Positions 21,094 to 32,279 of a stretch of DNA of 64,000 nt are shown here, piece after piece. Location of the stretch: contig CM071591.1 of NCBI GenBank assembly GCA_036429605.1, positions 4,712,001-4,776,000 on the forward strand, written 5' to 3'. The first letter of the stretch is position 1. Each line of letters starts with the position of its first letter. The notes beneath the pieces are model-generated. The model worked only from the letters and a program-made list of their open reading frames with translations. It made no database searches and had not been told where the DNA came from. This DNA is from Cladobotryum mycophilum. Its lineage: Eukaryota; Ascomycota; Sordariomycetes; Hypocreales; Hypocreaceae. A program made the translations under genes and the position numbers.

Positions 21094-23549
21094 TTTCGTT
21101 GGAAAGATGAGAAGCAATTTCGGGGGAAAATTATGTGTCTGTTTTCAAGGTGGTCGTGAGGGTGAGGGTCTTGTTGGAGAAGCGTAAGAACTCGACGAAA
21201 CTCGACCAGCCATGGGAGCGTAAGCCTATCGTCTCGGGACACTCAGGTTTTACTTTCTTGGCAGGAACTTACTCAATGGGATCGTCGGTTCAAGTGAGGT
21301 TTCGGGTATCACAGTAAAGAACGTATGAGGAAGAATCCGTAGCGGCGCCAAGTTGGAAGAGAATGGAGGGGTGATTTTTCTTTTCTTTTTGGCGGCGCGC
21401 TGTAGGGAGAGGAGGGGGAGGGGGAGGGAAAAAGCCTAAAACTAAGAGTAGCAGGCTCAACAACCTCCTGAATGGGAGAATTATGATCCTACTCTGGAAC
21501 CAGAGATTCAGTTTGAAGGTGATGATAGTTGGTATGGTTTAGAAAAAAGAGTTGACAAGGTAAACGAGAACCTCAGGCCGGGGGCGCGGTCGGGAGTCAT
21601 GATGGTATTTCAAGTTGCCTCGAAAGGTCCTCAAGGAATGGCGCAGCCTGTGGGTCAAACTGACTCTTTCGGCGTGCTCGAAGAGGTATAGCGCAAGGCG
21701 CTCCTCGTGGCTCAGCGAGCCAATCAGGGCCCGTCTGATGGCCCGGGGTCTTGTGTTCCGCTGGTCTGATTGGAGGAATCGCCCCACCGTGTGCACCAGC
21801 TTGGATGGGCCTTCGGCGAGAGCATCAGTCTGTGATTGGGCAATTGGGGCGTCTCGACTCTGGGGCTGCATGCACTTTTTATGGTGCGAGTGACTCAAAC
21901 TCCTTCCAACAAGGAGGTATCTGATGCAAGTAGCGTTGACTTGGGAGTCCCCTTCTTCCCCCAGCGGGTAAGAGCAGGGCATCAAAGTATCGGGTACAAA
22001 TTGGAGAGCTCTTCGTGCTTCGTAAAGTGACAAGGCGAGGGAACAAAGTTCGCTACTCCACTCACCACCTTCACTCCTCTCCCCCTTGGAGCTTACCCGT
22101 ATCTCTCTTCGTAAAGAGATAGGGTGTACCGAGACGGGGACTTACCCCAGACTTCTCAGCCCAGATGATATTTTTCTTCTTCTTCTTTGTCAAGTATACC
22201 TTGTTTCTCATTGATGATTCAATGGTAATGCTAGGTATTGACTACCTACTGAGGACAAAGAATAGACAGACTTTTTTGGTGTGGTACAGCAGCAGCAGCC
22301 ACCAAAAAAACGTTCAAATCGGTTGTGTTGGATCATGCAGCCCATTCATCTAACAGATAAAAATCGACGACCCTCCCCGTCAAAAACAACAACCACATCC
22401 ACAACGACCACAAATAGAAGCCAGGAAATTGAAATGGACACGTGCTGTTGATCCCTCCAACATCTCACCCATCCATCCAACTCTATTTGACACAAACTCT
22501 CCTTGTCTCCCTCCGTGACTGACGGTGTGGCGCCGGACCCGATGAGGCACAGCTGACCACCTTGATTACTTAGTTTTATCGGGCTATTACTTACTTTTTG
22601 CATGTACGTATGCGTATTGATTATAGACCCAACAGAGAGCCCAGAAGTTGGGCGGCCGCTGACTGCCGCCAGACAAGCAACAAGCAACAAGCGACACACA
22701 GGCACAGACACACACACACGCAAAAAAACCCACCGAGGCCTCTCACATCATCCTTGCTGACGCCAACAACTTCCAAGCTAGACTGCCGAGGCGCTGATAC
22801 AACTTGAACCAGCCACGATTGGCAACTTGTCACTGCCACAATTGGCGTCGATACATTGATACTTGGATACCAAGATTGATTTTCAATAGGTATTTGATCC
22901 CACCCCGTGATGATTAACAAGAGAGGGAAGTTCATCTCCTCCCCATCTCCCCCATCTCTAGCACACTTGAATAAAAGAACTCGTCTGCAAGACGCCCGCC
23001 CTCGTGCAGTGACATTAACATTGGAAATCAACCGAACCAACAGGCACGAGTCACCGCCCACAGATCCCCCGGTCGGAGCACCGTCACATTCAAAGGTGAA
23101 GAGAGAGAGAGAGAAAAAAGAATCAGTTTGCGCTTCTAGCGATCGAACCCACTTCTTGTCGATGGGGCCGGGACCCTGGCCTTGAAAGCAACCATCCCTC
23201 CCATCCCATAGCATGGTGCCATGCCATCCATACCTTGCTTGCCTTCGCCTTATGCACCTGCAGAAATCGGTACACTTATCCGCATACGCTCGCCGAGATG
23301 CAAGTGGGAAGATCCCACCCCACCAATACTGCGAAAATGGCTCTTTTGTGTTCCATCTTGGCAGAATTCACATTGACGCCCCGTCGGAGTTGCACAATGG
23401 TCCGGGATTGCACTGGCCCCCACACTCTCAATTGACATGAAAACCAATCGAATCAATTCAATGTGGCGAAAACCTCAACGGTGAATACTGATCGTGCATA
23501 GGTTCTTTCATATTGATATCATAACACACATGTTCCATGGCTTCATACA
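21094..23549. other. Intergenic region, likely promoter of the regulator gene
   Basis: 2.4 kb with no supported gene. Minus-strand frames at 21.5-22.0 and 22.6-23.2 kb lack ATG starts of good context, motifs and intron signals. A (CA)n/CACACG tract lies near 22695-22720. Confidence 0.45.
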
Positions 23550-26500
23550 TCAGCGCCTTGAGACCCTCGCCGCGGGCCGTGTCATCCCAAGCAAATCCTC
23601 CGCATGCCTACTCCACGCCCCGCCATTCGCCGCGCTGAACCCTGGCAAACTCTTCGCAGTGACCGGTTTAATGCTTGCGGCACCAGTGATGGTAGAGTTG
23701 GCGTTGGCATTATTAGTACTATTCGTATTTATGCTTGGACCGGCTTTTGCACCAACGTTGACATTAGTATAGACGATACGCGGCTTGACAATGACGGGAT
23801 CGAATGGAATGATGCACTGCGGTACCTGACCAGCAGCATCTTCCTTTCTCGCCGCCTTTTTGCCTCGCGTGGCCGGATTCACGATTCTCGGTTTTGGAGC
23901 GCCGCTAACCTCTGGTTTGGTTTCCGGCTGGGCACTGTCCCTGGTTTGCTCGTTCTCACTGCTTTCCATCTTATCGGAATCAGTCATATCGATCACCGTC
24001 AAAGCGCGAGCGCTTCCAAACCCCACAGACGGCGCCGCCTTCGCAGCAGGGGGAGGAGCTACAGCCTCACTAGTAATGACAGGGCGATTGGCCATTGACA
24101 TGATTGACGCAGGAATAAGGTCAACAGCATCAGGCATAACAAAGCCGAATATCTCTTTGCTTTTGACGCTTTTGCGTGCCATTTTTGTGATTCGTGGGCC
24201 TTCATCAGTTTGCTCACTCTTTGCCTTTTTCCGCTTGGTAGCCTTGGACGGCATCGAGTAGCTCTCTTCATCCTGGGATGAAATGACTGGTTCCTCCTCT
24301 TCTTCTTCCTCGCTAGAGGCAGCTTTCGGTTTGCCACGGCGAGTTGTCCTGTGAACTTCTTCCATAGACTCATCGTTGCTTCCAAAGGTATGTGATGCAA
24401 CGCGAGACTTTCTCGGGGGCCTCTCGGGCGGACTGCTCTTGTGGATCTTTGGTTCTTCTTCCTCACTAGAGACAGCTTTCCGTTTGCCACCACGGCTTGT
24501 CCTGCGAACTTCTTTTACAGATTCATCACTGCTTCCGAGGGTAGGTGATGCAACACGAGATTTTCTTATGCGCCTCTTTGGCGAGCTGCTCTTGCGGATC
24601 TCCGGTTCAGAAATTTCATCAACATCCGGTTTTTGAGGTCTCCTTCGAGCACGACTTAGTACGGGTTCATCGCTCTCGTCACTAGATATGTCGCGAGCAA
24701 TTTTCTGGGCCATTTCTAGAGCGGGCGGCGGAGATGGCTCCTTCGGAGGAGGAAGCGATTCATCTACTTCATCCTTGTCTTCTAGAATTGGCTCAGGCGG
24801 TGGAGATGGCTCCTTCAGGGGAGGAAGCGGTTCGTCTACTTCATCCTCGTCTTGTAGAATTGGCTCAGGCGGCGGAGTAGACTCTGTCAGAGGGGAAGGC
24901 GGTTCATCTGATTTATCCTCCTCTTCTAGAATGGGCTCAGGCGGTGGAGGGGAAGGCGGTTCATCCACTTCATCCTTCTCTTCCGGAACGGGTTCAGGCG
25001 ATGCATCAGATGCCTTGCCACCGTCATCTTGCCCACTAGGTGGTGGCGGCTCAGGGGTAGGCTCTTTCACGGATGGTGGCACTATTTTCTCTGACAGCAT
25101 GAGTAGCCCCCTTCTTTGCCTTGGCTTGATTCGTAGCTCAGTTCTTTGCTCAACGCTTTTAGGCGGTACTGGCTCAGTGGTAACGCTCTTTGTCGTTGCA
25201 TCTTGTTTCTTGGTTTGTCGAGTCTTGTCCTTCTTTGGAGGTGGCACTTGATCATCTTCTGATTCGCTTGCCGTTTTCTTTTCTGCCTTCTTCTTCTCTT
25301 TGAGAGATGTTGCTTTGCTAGGCTTAGATTGCTTCCTCTTAGGTTCACTGTCTTCAATCTCGCGTGCGACCTTTTTGCTAGTACTCGTAGACTTTGTGCT
25401 TTTGCGCGGCTTTTGCTTCTTCTCACTTTCCGAACCCTGTAAATCCAATGGAGTTGTGATGTCGGAATCTTCCAACAAGTCTTCCTCTGTGACAAATTCG
25501 GATGATAATTCAGCGCGCTTGTGGGGTTTCAATTTATGCTTCTCTCGTTCAGGGGGCAGTTTGCGCAGCAGAGATGTAGTCGGCTTTTTCGGCTTTATGC
25601 GAGGCTTCACATCCGGTTCAGGGGTGCTTTCTACTGGAATTATTTCCTGTGGCTTCTCCTCCCGCCTTTGATGATTCGCTTCCTCATATTGTGATGAAGG
25701 AATTATCTCCGTTTCAAATTCTTCGGCTTGTACGGATTTCTTGGGTTTCGTAGACGTCTTCGCTTCTCTCTTAATCGGTTCACTCCTCTCAGAGAGCGGC
25801 GGCCTGGCTTCAATAACCTTCCTCGCAGCAGGCTTTGCTAACCTGGGAGGTTGTGCAACCGGCGAAGGTGATTGCTCTATCGTCACAGCGGTTATTTCCT
25901 CCTCCTTTTCCTCCTCGCTTTCATCGTCTTGTAGTTTGTTCTCACGTGATTCAGCTTGCACATTCGTCTTCTCATGCACGACCCTCGCCCTCCACGACGA
26001 GTATGGAACCGACGACGTCGAAAGCGTCAACCTCGTTCCAAACAAGCTCTGCGCATGCCCCTTTTTGCTCGGCGGCGAAACATCGACTCTTCTCTTCTTC
26101 GCCGGCGGCGCTCTCTCGGGGACTTCGTGCTCGAACAAGCTCCTTCGGGTCTCAAACGGCGATCGATCTGATATCGCGGCCCTTCCAATCGGTCCCGAAT
26201 TCGGTACAATATCGCTCAGCGGGCGGTTCATCGACTGATTCGAGCGTATGCTACTCGGCCCTGCATCGTGACGCACCGAGCGAGCGCTAGCCACCGGTGT
26301 CTTCGCCGCCGCAGTGGCACGCCTCTTTTCGACTTCCCTCGCCCTCTTGTCCAGTATCTCAGTCAGGTCCTGCTCCCTCGATCCCGTACACTCCGAGACC
26401 TGCACAATCGCCGACCCGCGATCCAGCTCCAGCTCGACCCCCTCGTCAAACTCGTCCGCCCCATCCTTCCAGTGCCCATCACCGATAAAGTTCCCGCGGT

Positions 26501-26675
26501 CGTCGTACACCATGTACCGCTTGTTGAACGTGTGGAACTTGAGCTTGCCGTCCTGCCATCGCTTCTGCTTCCGCCGGAGGTCGTGGGTGAAGAGGCATAT
26601 GAAGTCGAGCACCGCGGCGGTCGTGGGCGGGGGTGATGCGCGCGCCTGGTGGGCGCTTCTTACGGCGTAGGACAT
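23550..26675 (-). CDS. ZGRF1/Mte1/Dbl2-like genome-stability protein
   Basis: Single exon, 1041 residues, ATG at 26675 (the frame extends only to a GTG nine codons upstream). Residues about 25-105 (LDFICLFTHDLRRKQKRWQDG, then KRYMVYDDRGNFIGDGHWKD and GSREQDLTEILDKR) match the N-terminal domain shared by ZGRF1, budding-yeast Mte1 and fission-yeast Dbl2 (formerly DUF2439). Those proteins act at recombination intermediates and telomeres with Mph1/Fml1-type helicases. The rest is a long disordered, highly charged tail with internal repeats: Pro/Glu/Asp repeats (24.7-25.0 kb) and a duplicated Lys/Arg/Ser block (24.3-24.6 kb). Basic clusters such as KATKRKKAKSE suggest nuclear localisation. No helicase domain is present, as in Mte1/Dbl2. 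Confidence 0.82.
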   Translation of the reverse strand: MSYAVRSAHQARASPPPTTAAVLDFICLFTHDLRRKQKRWQDGKLKFHTFNKRYMVYDDRGNFIGDGHWKDGADEFDEGVELELDRGSAIVQVSECTGSREQDLTEILDKRAREVEKRRATAAAKTPVASARSVRHDAGPSSIRSNQSMNRPLSDIVPNSGPIGRAAISDRSPFETRRSLFEHEVPERAPPAKKRRVDVSPPSKKGHAQSLFGTRLTLSTSSVPYSSWRARVVHEKTNVQAESRENKLQDDESEEEKEEEITAVTIEQSPSPVAQPPRLAKPAARKVIEARPPLSERSEPIKREAKTSTKPKKSVQAEEFETEIIPSSQYEEANHQRREEKPQEIIPVESTPEPDVKPRIKPKKPTTSLLRKLPPEREKHKLKPHKRAELSSEFVTEEDLLEDSDITTPLDLQGSESEKKQKPRKSTKSTSTSKKVAREIEDSEPKRKQSKPSKATSLKEKKKAEKKTASESEDDQVPPPKKDKTRQTKKQDATTKSVTTEPVPPKSVEQRTELRIKPRQRRGLLMLSEKIVPPSVKEPTPEPPPPSGQDDGGKASDASPEPVPEEKDEVDEPPSPPPPEPILEEEDKSDEPPSPLTESTPPPEPILQDEDEVDEPLPPLKEPSPPPEPILEDKDEVDESLPPPKEPSPPPALEMAQKIARDISSDESDEPVLSRARRRPQKPDVDEISEPEIRKSSSPKRRIRKSRVASPTLGSSDESVKEVRRTSRGGKRKAVSSEEEEPKIHKSSPPERPPRKSRVASHTFGSNDESMEEVHRTTRRGKPKAASSEEEEEEEPVISSQDEESYSMPSKATKRKKAKSEQTDEGPRITKMARKSVKSKEIFGFVMPDAVDLIPASIMSMANRPVITSEAVAPPPAAKAAPSVGFGSARALTVIDMTDSDKMESSENEQTRDSAQPETKPEVSGAPKPRIVNPATRGKKAARKEDAAGQVPQCIIPFDPVIVKPRIVYTNVNVGAKAGPSINTNSTNNANANSTITGAASIKPVTAKSLPGFSAANGGAWSRHAEDLLGMTRPAARVSRR
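24310..24600 (-). repeat. Duplicated coding block (about 43 residues, two copies)
   Basis: Two copies of a block reading RKSRVASxTxGSxDES then a RRTSRGGK-type basic segment and SSEEEE. They are encoded head to tail and diverged by about a quarter of residues, consistent with an internal tandem duplication. Confidence 0.75.
24710..24990 (-). repeat. Proline/acidic coding repeats
   Basis: Four to five imperfect copies of a unit of about 25 residues built on PPPEPILEDxDEVDE. They lie in the disordered region of the ZGRF1-like gene. Confidence 0.8.
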
Positions 26676-27803
26676 GCGGTTCGGTGCGACATAACAAAGC
26701 ACTCGGGGAAGAATAAGAAGCGAATTTTTTTAATTCCGCGCTCCTTTGCTGAGCGACTCATGCAAGCAACGAGGGGTCGTCAAGCATCGAGAAAGGCATT
26801 CACGATGCAATGAGGGGAGACGCGACGCTCCACTTCAAACACGAACGCCAAGTCACGTGAAACATGCTTGATTAGCCGATTAGGTCTAGGCAGAATTTTG
26901 GCTTCATCCCACCAAGACACGACCCCACATATTTGCTACCCTACATATCCGACATATTCTCAGGAATGCAGGCTTGTTCGGGAAGAGACAAACGTTAATG
27001 ACACCGAAAAGCCATAAACCAAAGTACCTAGTAGACAGTCTCATGCCCCGGAGATTTTTATTCCAAAAGATGGGAGGGTGGTGCCAACTTCGAGCCCAAA
27101 GCGCCTCCCCGCACGCCATTCCATTTGACAACCCAAACCATATGTCATTGTGGCCTCATTTGCAGAGCGCCAAGGTTGCAAGTGTGATTGCTAGGCTCTG
27201 GATCTTCGGGGCGATTCGACTCGTAGTTCAAGATCTCATCCCTTCGTCTCTCTCTCGTCTCTTGGCCAGTCTCTTGGCCAGAGCAAAAATATTGACGATC
27301 CCGCCGTCACACCGCTTCAATGGCTGGCAACGTATAGGTGGGTTGATATTACCGGTGAGAATGAGGGGTCACTTCACGATGTCATTGTGCACACACGGGC
27401 GAGACAGAATGCAACGGGAATGCATTCAAAAGGGACGGAAACCAAGAAATTACCCGAGCTGCTCTAACAAAAAAGGTCTAATAAGGGTATCGCAAATCTG
27501 CATGGCCTATTCTGCTCCAATGGCATGCCATGTATAGTAGCACCCGTTAACCCGACATATCCCTGACTCTTCCCGAAAAAAAAATCCATACCAAGAAAAG
27601 AAGAAGAAAAAAGCGCCCCTTCCAGGTGTAAGACGCAAGTGGTCCAAAAAAACGCCATCCTATGCTCGACCTATAACCATCCTGACTGCTGCTCTACTGG
27701 TGAATCATGAGCGCAGGAAGCCCACCCTTGTCGATAAAGCGTAATAGATATTCAAATTGCAGACGTCGTCTCTTCGGTATTCATGTCGAAAATGCTTAAC
27801 CAA
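26676..27803. other. Intergenic region
   Basis: Probably the promoter of the ZGRF1-like gene and 3' flank of the next gene. A 187-codon plus-strand frame (26974-27537) has no motif and was not accepted. Confidence 0.45.
26853..26860. promoter_or_regulatory. TCACGTGA E-box palindrome
   Basis: A perfect 8-bp palindrome, a classical bHLH binding site, 178 bp upstream of the ZGRF1-like start codon. Functional role inferred from position only. Confidence 0.4.
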
Positions 27804-29418
27804 TCACTGGAGCCGCAAAGCCATCTCGGAGCCGTGACCCTTGTCAAGATAGCTGCCTCCAGAAGACTCCAGCTCCATGGGAGTAACTGGGCCTGGGCTT
27901 CCCAAGGGAACAAGTCTTGGAGAAATAGGCCTGGTTGGCGCAGCACTGGCGAGGCGAATCTCTACACCACCATTGAGAGAGACGCCAGCCGCGAGCTGGG
28001 AGGCATTTGCCGTAGTGTTTCCAAGTGCTAGAGCAGCCTGCATGATCATATCGCGCTGATATTGCTGTATCTTGCGGCGTGTCTCATCCTCGGATGCCGT
28101 AGAGTTGGACGAACTAGGTCTGTACTTGGGGACCTGTGTGTCCGACTTGACAGAGGAGGGCATCTTGGTCAGACTAGGCGGTTGGAGGCTCTTTTGACCA
28201 CTGTTCCGCTTTTCGTAGTTGGAAGGATAGTACTTTCCCATGGGCACGGGGTTTTCATGAAAGCCGGGAGAGATGTAGGAAGCCACGGGCATATGAGATC
28301 CGTGACTGATGAAGGACCCAACAGTTGGGTGGGAGGTCTTATTATGATCGGAGTTCATGTTGCTAGTGTCGGTGGCTCTGTGATGAAAAGGGTGAGGTCG
28401 GTGAACACGTGTTCTGGGGTCCTCATGCATGGGGAAATAACCACTTTTTGAGAGAAAACAATCATTAGTCATGGGATAACGTAAGAGTATGTACGGAGTA
28501 TACACAAGGGGATCATCTTACCCAGGCAGATCACCACGTGCAGAGAGAGGTTCCGGTGGGGTGTAGACGGGGGCCGAGTTGATTTTCCTCATCTTGGGGA
28601 GCTCGATGGCAATGGGACGACTGAAACTTAGACGAGGAGAATTGGCGGCGGCAGCAGCGTCTGGGTTGGTATTGATGTCTAAAAAGTAAAAAGAGGAAAA
28701 AAGGTTAGATTCATATACGACGACGCATCGAGTAAATGGATCAACGAAAAGGGATGGTGGCTCTCTGGGAGACATCCGGATGGAGCTGTAGCGTCACCAA
28801 CGGGGGAACGTTGATCTTGTGTCGGGTGGGCCACTAATTAAAGTGCCTCGTGCGCTGTAGCCTGTGGAAGAGCCCACTGAAAAGCCACCGGTGCCACTGA
28901 AGGTTCCCTGCCAGCGCCAGGCTTGCGGGCTCCTTGCAGGCCTACCCCGCGATGTCTTGGTGGGTAAAAGTGGCGGTTTGTGCCAGTGGGGTTTCATCGA
29001 CACGCTACTGAGAGGGCGTCCAGCCATGCGCCATGAGTATGGGAATTGGAGGGTCTCGGCCGTCTCAAGCGAGACCCAGCGGGCCGGTGTAAATGAGGAA
29101 AGAACAGAAAAAAAGTTCCGAGAGGGTTCGTGCAAAAAGGGTGAAGAGGAAAGAAGAAGGGGGAAAAAGGAAATATGCATGTGTCTAGGACTTACTCATA
29201 CCCTTGGCTGACGGCGCTCGTTCCTCTGCTGATGTTGGAGGATGCGATGGTGTGGAGGGGCGAGACGATGCCAAATCGCCAATATCATCAGATCGTCCGC
29301 TTGCGTTGGAGGTCAAGGAGAGCTCGGACGAGTTGGACAGAGTGCGTCCGGGCATACCGGGTCGACGATACGGGTGGAGGTAGGAAGGCGGCTTGAACGA
29401 ACGAGCAAGGGATGCCAT
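27804..29418 (-). CDS. Conserved Ser/Pro-rich fungal protein of unknown function
   Basis: Exons 29196-29418, 28522-28678 and 27804-28443 give 339 residues; introns of 517 and 78 bp keep the frame (phases 1 and 2). Exon 1 encodes a basic start (MASLARSFKPPSYLHPYRRP) and a Ser-rich stretch. Exon 2 carries a Pro-rich linear segment (ELPKMRKINSAPVYTPPEP). Exon 3 begins GYFPMHEDPRTRVHRPHPF and contains a helix with an RRKIQQYQRDMIMQAALALG core. The long first intron is unusual for this window and could hold regulatory signals or an alternative exon. The protein looks largely disordered with short conserved motifs, more like a signalling or scaffold protein than an enzyme. I cannot name the family. 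Confidence 0.68.
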
Positions 29419-31802
29419 TGTAGTTTTTGTTTGTGGTCGTTGTGGTCGACGTCGTTTATTGCTCGGTTGTATTGCGGGCTGACTTGCAAGTTCTTTTTTG
29501 TCGATATTACAAAGTATCCGGCGCTTCGGGAAACACGGCCTTGTCTGCAAATGGGACGAGTGTTTTTAGGAGTATTATTTATGCAACGGATGCAGCCGCG
29601 AGTAAAGACAAGACATGCCCTCGTCCTCGTTTGGGATTCCGCCAAGGATCAGTTCAGGGGGGAAGTCATGTACAACAAGTGGTAGTTGGTAATTTTCCCG
29701 CCTCTCGGATCTGTGAGAAAAGAGGATTCCAAAAATGGGATCTGTTGGTGTTGGTGTTGGTGTTGTTTTCACCTTTTGTTATCACCAACAGGCACCCAAG
29801 AAAGGAAGAAGAAAAAATTAAACCGTTGGCGGCAACAGCTGCAGGTCTCAATCAGTTTCTGCAAGAGGTGTGAGGCTGCTGAGCGATGGAGGCTCAAGCA
29901 AGGCAAGGGAGGAATGCGAGATGGTGACGCAGGAGGCCGATGACAAATAAGGGTCGTCTTTTGTTTTGGGTGACGCTAAATGGGCAAAATGCTCGATTGT
30001 TTTGTCAACACCAAACACCAGACAAGAATAGAACAGAACAAATGATGGTAAGGATGGGTTATTTCGGGGTAGAAATGAAATAAAAGAAGAAGAAAAAAGG
30101 GGACGAAAAATATAAAAATAGAGGACCGTCGAAGAAGAGAAGTCGATCGAAGGCTGAGGTGGGAAAGGAAAGTTGGAAAAGATCAGCAGCAGCAACGTCT
30201 ATTAAAAAAGAGAACTGAGAACTGGCAAAGAGAGACGGAGAGAGATGGCCCTGAGAATTGGAAGCCCCAAGTTTGTCAAGTCGCACAAGCTCCAGCTCCC
30301 AGACACGAATGGGCGACGTTTTACAGGGCTCTTTGGGGGTACCTATAGCGGTACCTCCAGCGACGAGACGCCCACTAGCCCAGAGCCTGGGTATCTCTTC
30401 GTACAGGGGGCGGAGTACCTGAGAAAGAGAGAGAGGCATGAGAGGGTGGAAGCACAAGAAAAAGAAAAAGTGGCACGCAGGTACATTAGCGGGCGCTTCG
30501 GGGGGCACCATTAGCGGGGGGTGCTTTTGCGCTGGGCGGCCACTTTAAAGCCTCTTGGCGAGGATAAAGGATTGAGAGGGAGGGAGAGATTAGGAAAAAG
30601 AGGAGAGGAGAGAAAGACTCAGTGCAGCAGAGACATGGAAGCAGAGACAACAAGAGGACCCCTGGGCTTCTTTGGGCTTTAGTACCTGACAAGTACAAGG
30701 TTGCCAACTTTTAGGTGGACTCTCCCTGCACCTTGACGTCGAGTAGATCGTGGTTTCTGTAGCCCATCAGAGTCCTCCATGTAACATGCTGGCGGAGCAT
30801 CGACGTCGACGGGCTTGGGGTCCTGTCAAAAACGGCTTGTTTCATTCTTTTTTCCTTGGTTTGGTTTCCTACAGTTGGTGATGACTGACTTGGTCAGGTC
30901 CCAGGTCCCAGGTCCCCAAACCCAATGTTTGGCAACTTTTGCTCCATTGGTCACACTGGACTTGCATGAAACGGGACTCCGTGAGAGAGAGAAAGAAAAG
31001 CACTCATTGATCTGCACAGCTCATCACATATTATTGCAACACAAACAAAATAACCAAGGATATTCTATATTGGGGGAAATAACAAACAATAACAACACCA
31101 CCACCACCACCACCATCCCAGAGAGGAGAAGAAGACCAGAGACCGGAGACGTGTAGGCCGCCGGTGAATCGGATACGCCATCCGGAAACAACAAAACCTC
31201 TGGCAAATAAAGCATCAGCGCACCATGTGTGACATACATGCTTGCTTGGACTGGAGTCTTATCCGTCAAGGTACAGTATCTACAAGTGCGTGTACGTGTA
31301 TGTGTATGCGTGTGTCGGGCAAGCTGCAGCAGGAGCAGAAGAAGAAGGGGGGTCGCTTGTGGAGGTGTGCAGAAGTTGATATTGCTTTCCTGCAAGAAGA
31401 AAGCCAATCAATGCCTAGGAGGTTGGTCTGTTGTTTTCTTCAGCACATGCTCGGTGTGGAGAGTATGAAATAGGTGCATTTATCATTATTTATCATTATT
31501 TATTTAGTTATTGATTTATTTATTATTTTATTATTATCATTTTTCGTGTGCCGTATTTTCTGCTGTGCGAGTGTGATGTGTGCCCTCATTGACCGTTTGC
31601 AGGGTTCCTACACAGCTCTCCTTTATTTGGTGGTGGTGTCTTCATTTCCACCATGCCTCAGTTTTCGGCGTTGCGATATCCCGAAGCAAAAAGGCATTGG
31701 ATTCTATTGGGAATAGAGTCTCTCTCTGTCCCCCCTCTGTCCCCTCCCTCTGTCCTCTCCCTCTGTCCCTCTCGACAACTAGTCACAAGATCATTGTACT
31801 TT

Positions 31803-31829
31803 GACAATGTGGACAATGTGGACAATGTG
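31803..31829. repeat. Nonamer tandem repeat (GACAATGTG)x3
   Basis: Three exact copies, followed by a diverged GTGGACACATG continuation. Confidence 0.85.
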
Positions 31830-32249
31830 GTGGACACATGGGACAGGACATCCATCTTGCTACCTCTACTTGCTCTAGTAGGTATGCTGTACCACGCATA
31901 CCTTGTTTTGATTATGTCTACATTTTATTTTGTCTCTCATGACAGATGACTTTTGATGGTTCCAGACCCAAAGACCCAGAGACCCCTTTCTTTTTTAATT
32001 TTTGATGCACGAATCATCGGATAGCGATATATTTTTATTTTATTTTGAGCTGTGGCAACGGCGGAAGCATGCTGCTCGCATCCCTACCCGGTATAGTAGT
32101 ATTCCTCACTCTCGCTGTAACCGCACCGCACAGCATCCATAGCACAGCACAGTAAAGCACAGCTCCAGCTGTCGCAACTGCAACCTAGGACCACCAATAC
32201 CTTAGTACTGCACAGGTAGGGTATAGAGTACATAGATGCAGAATATTGA

Positions 32250-32279
32250 TTTGATTTGGTTTGGTTTGGTTTGGTTTGG
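32250..32279. repeat. TTTGG pentamer repeat
   Basis: About five copies of TTTGG in a row in otherwise non-coding DNA. Confidence 0.85.

Noticed and set aside
21539..22033. 164-codon minus-strand frame
   Set aside because: TTG start, basic low-quality composition, and no motif; probably promoter sequence.
22621..23214. 197-codon minus-strand frame with a Cys/Val-rich end
   Set aside because: The Cys/Val-rich end is a translated CACACA tract; no ATG in good context.
23100..23220. tRNA-like GGTTCGATC T-loop signature
   Set aside because: No acceptor stem, D-arm or anticodon arm can be folded around it.
26974..27537. 187-codon plus-strand frame
   Set aside because: No domain or splice evidence; compositional pattern not protein-like.
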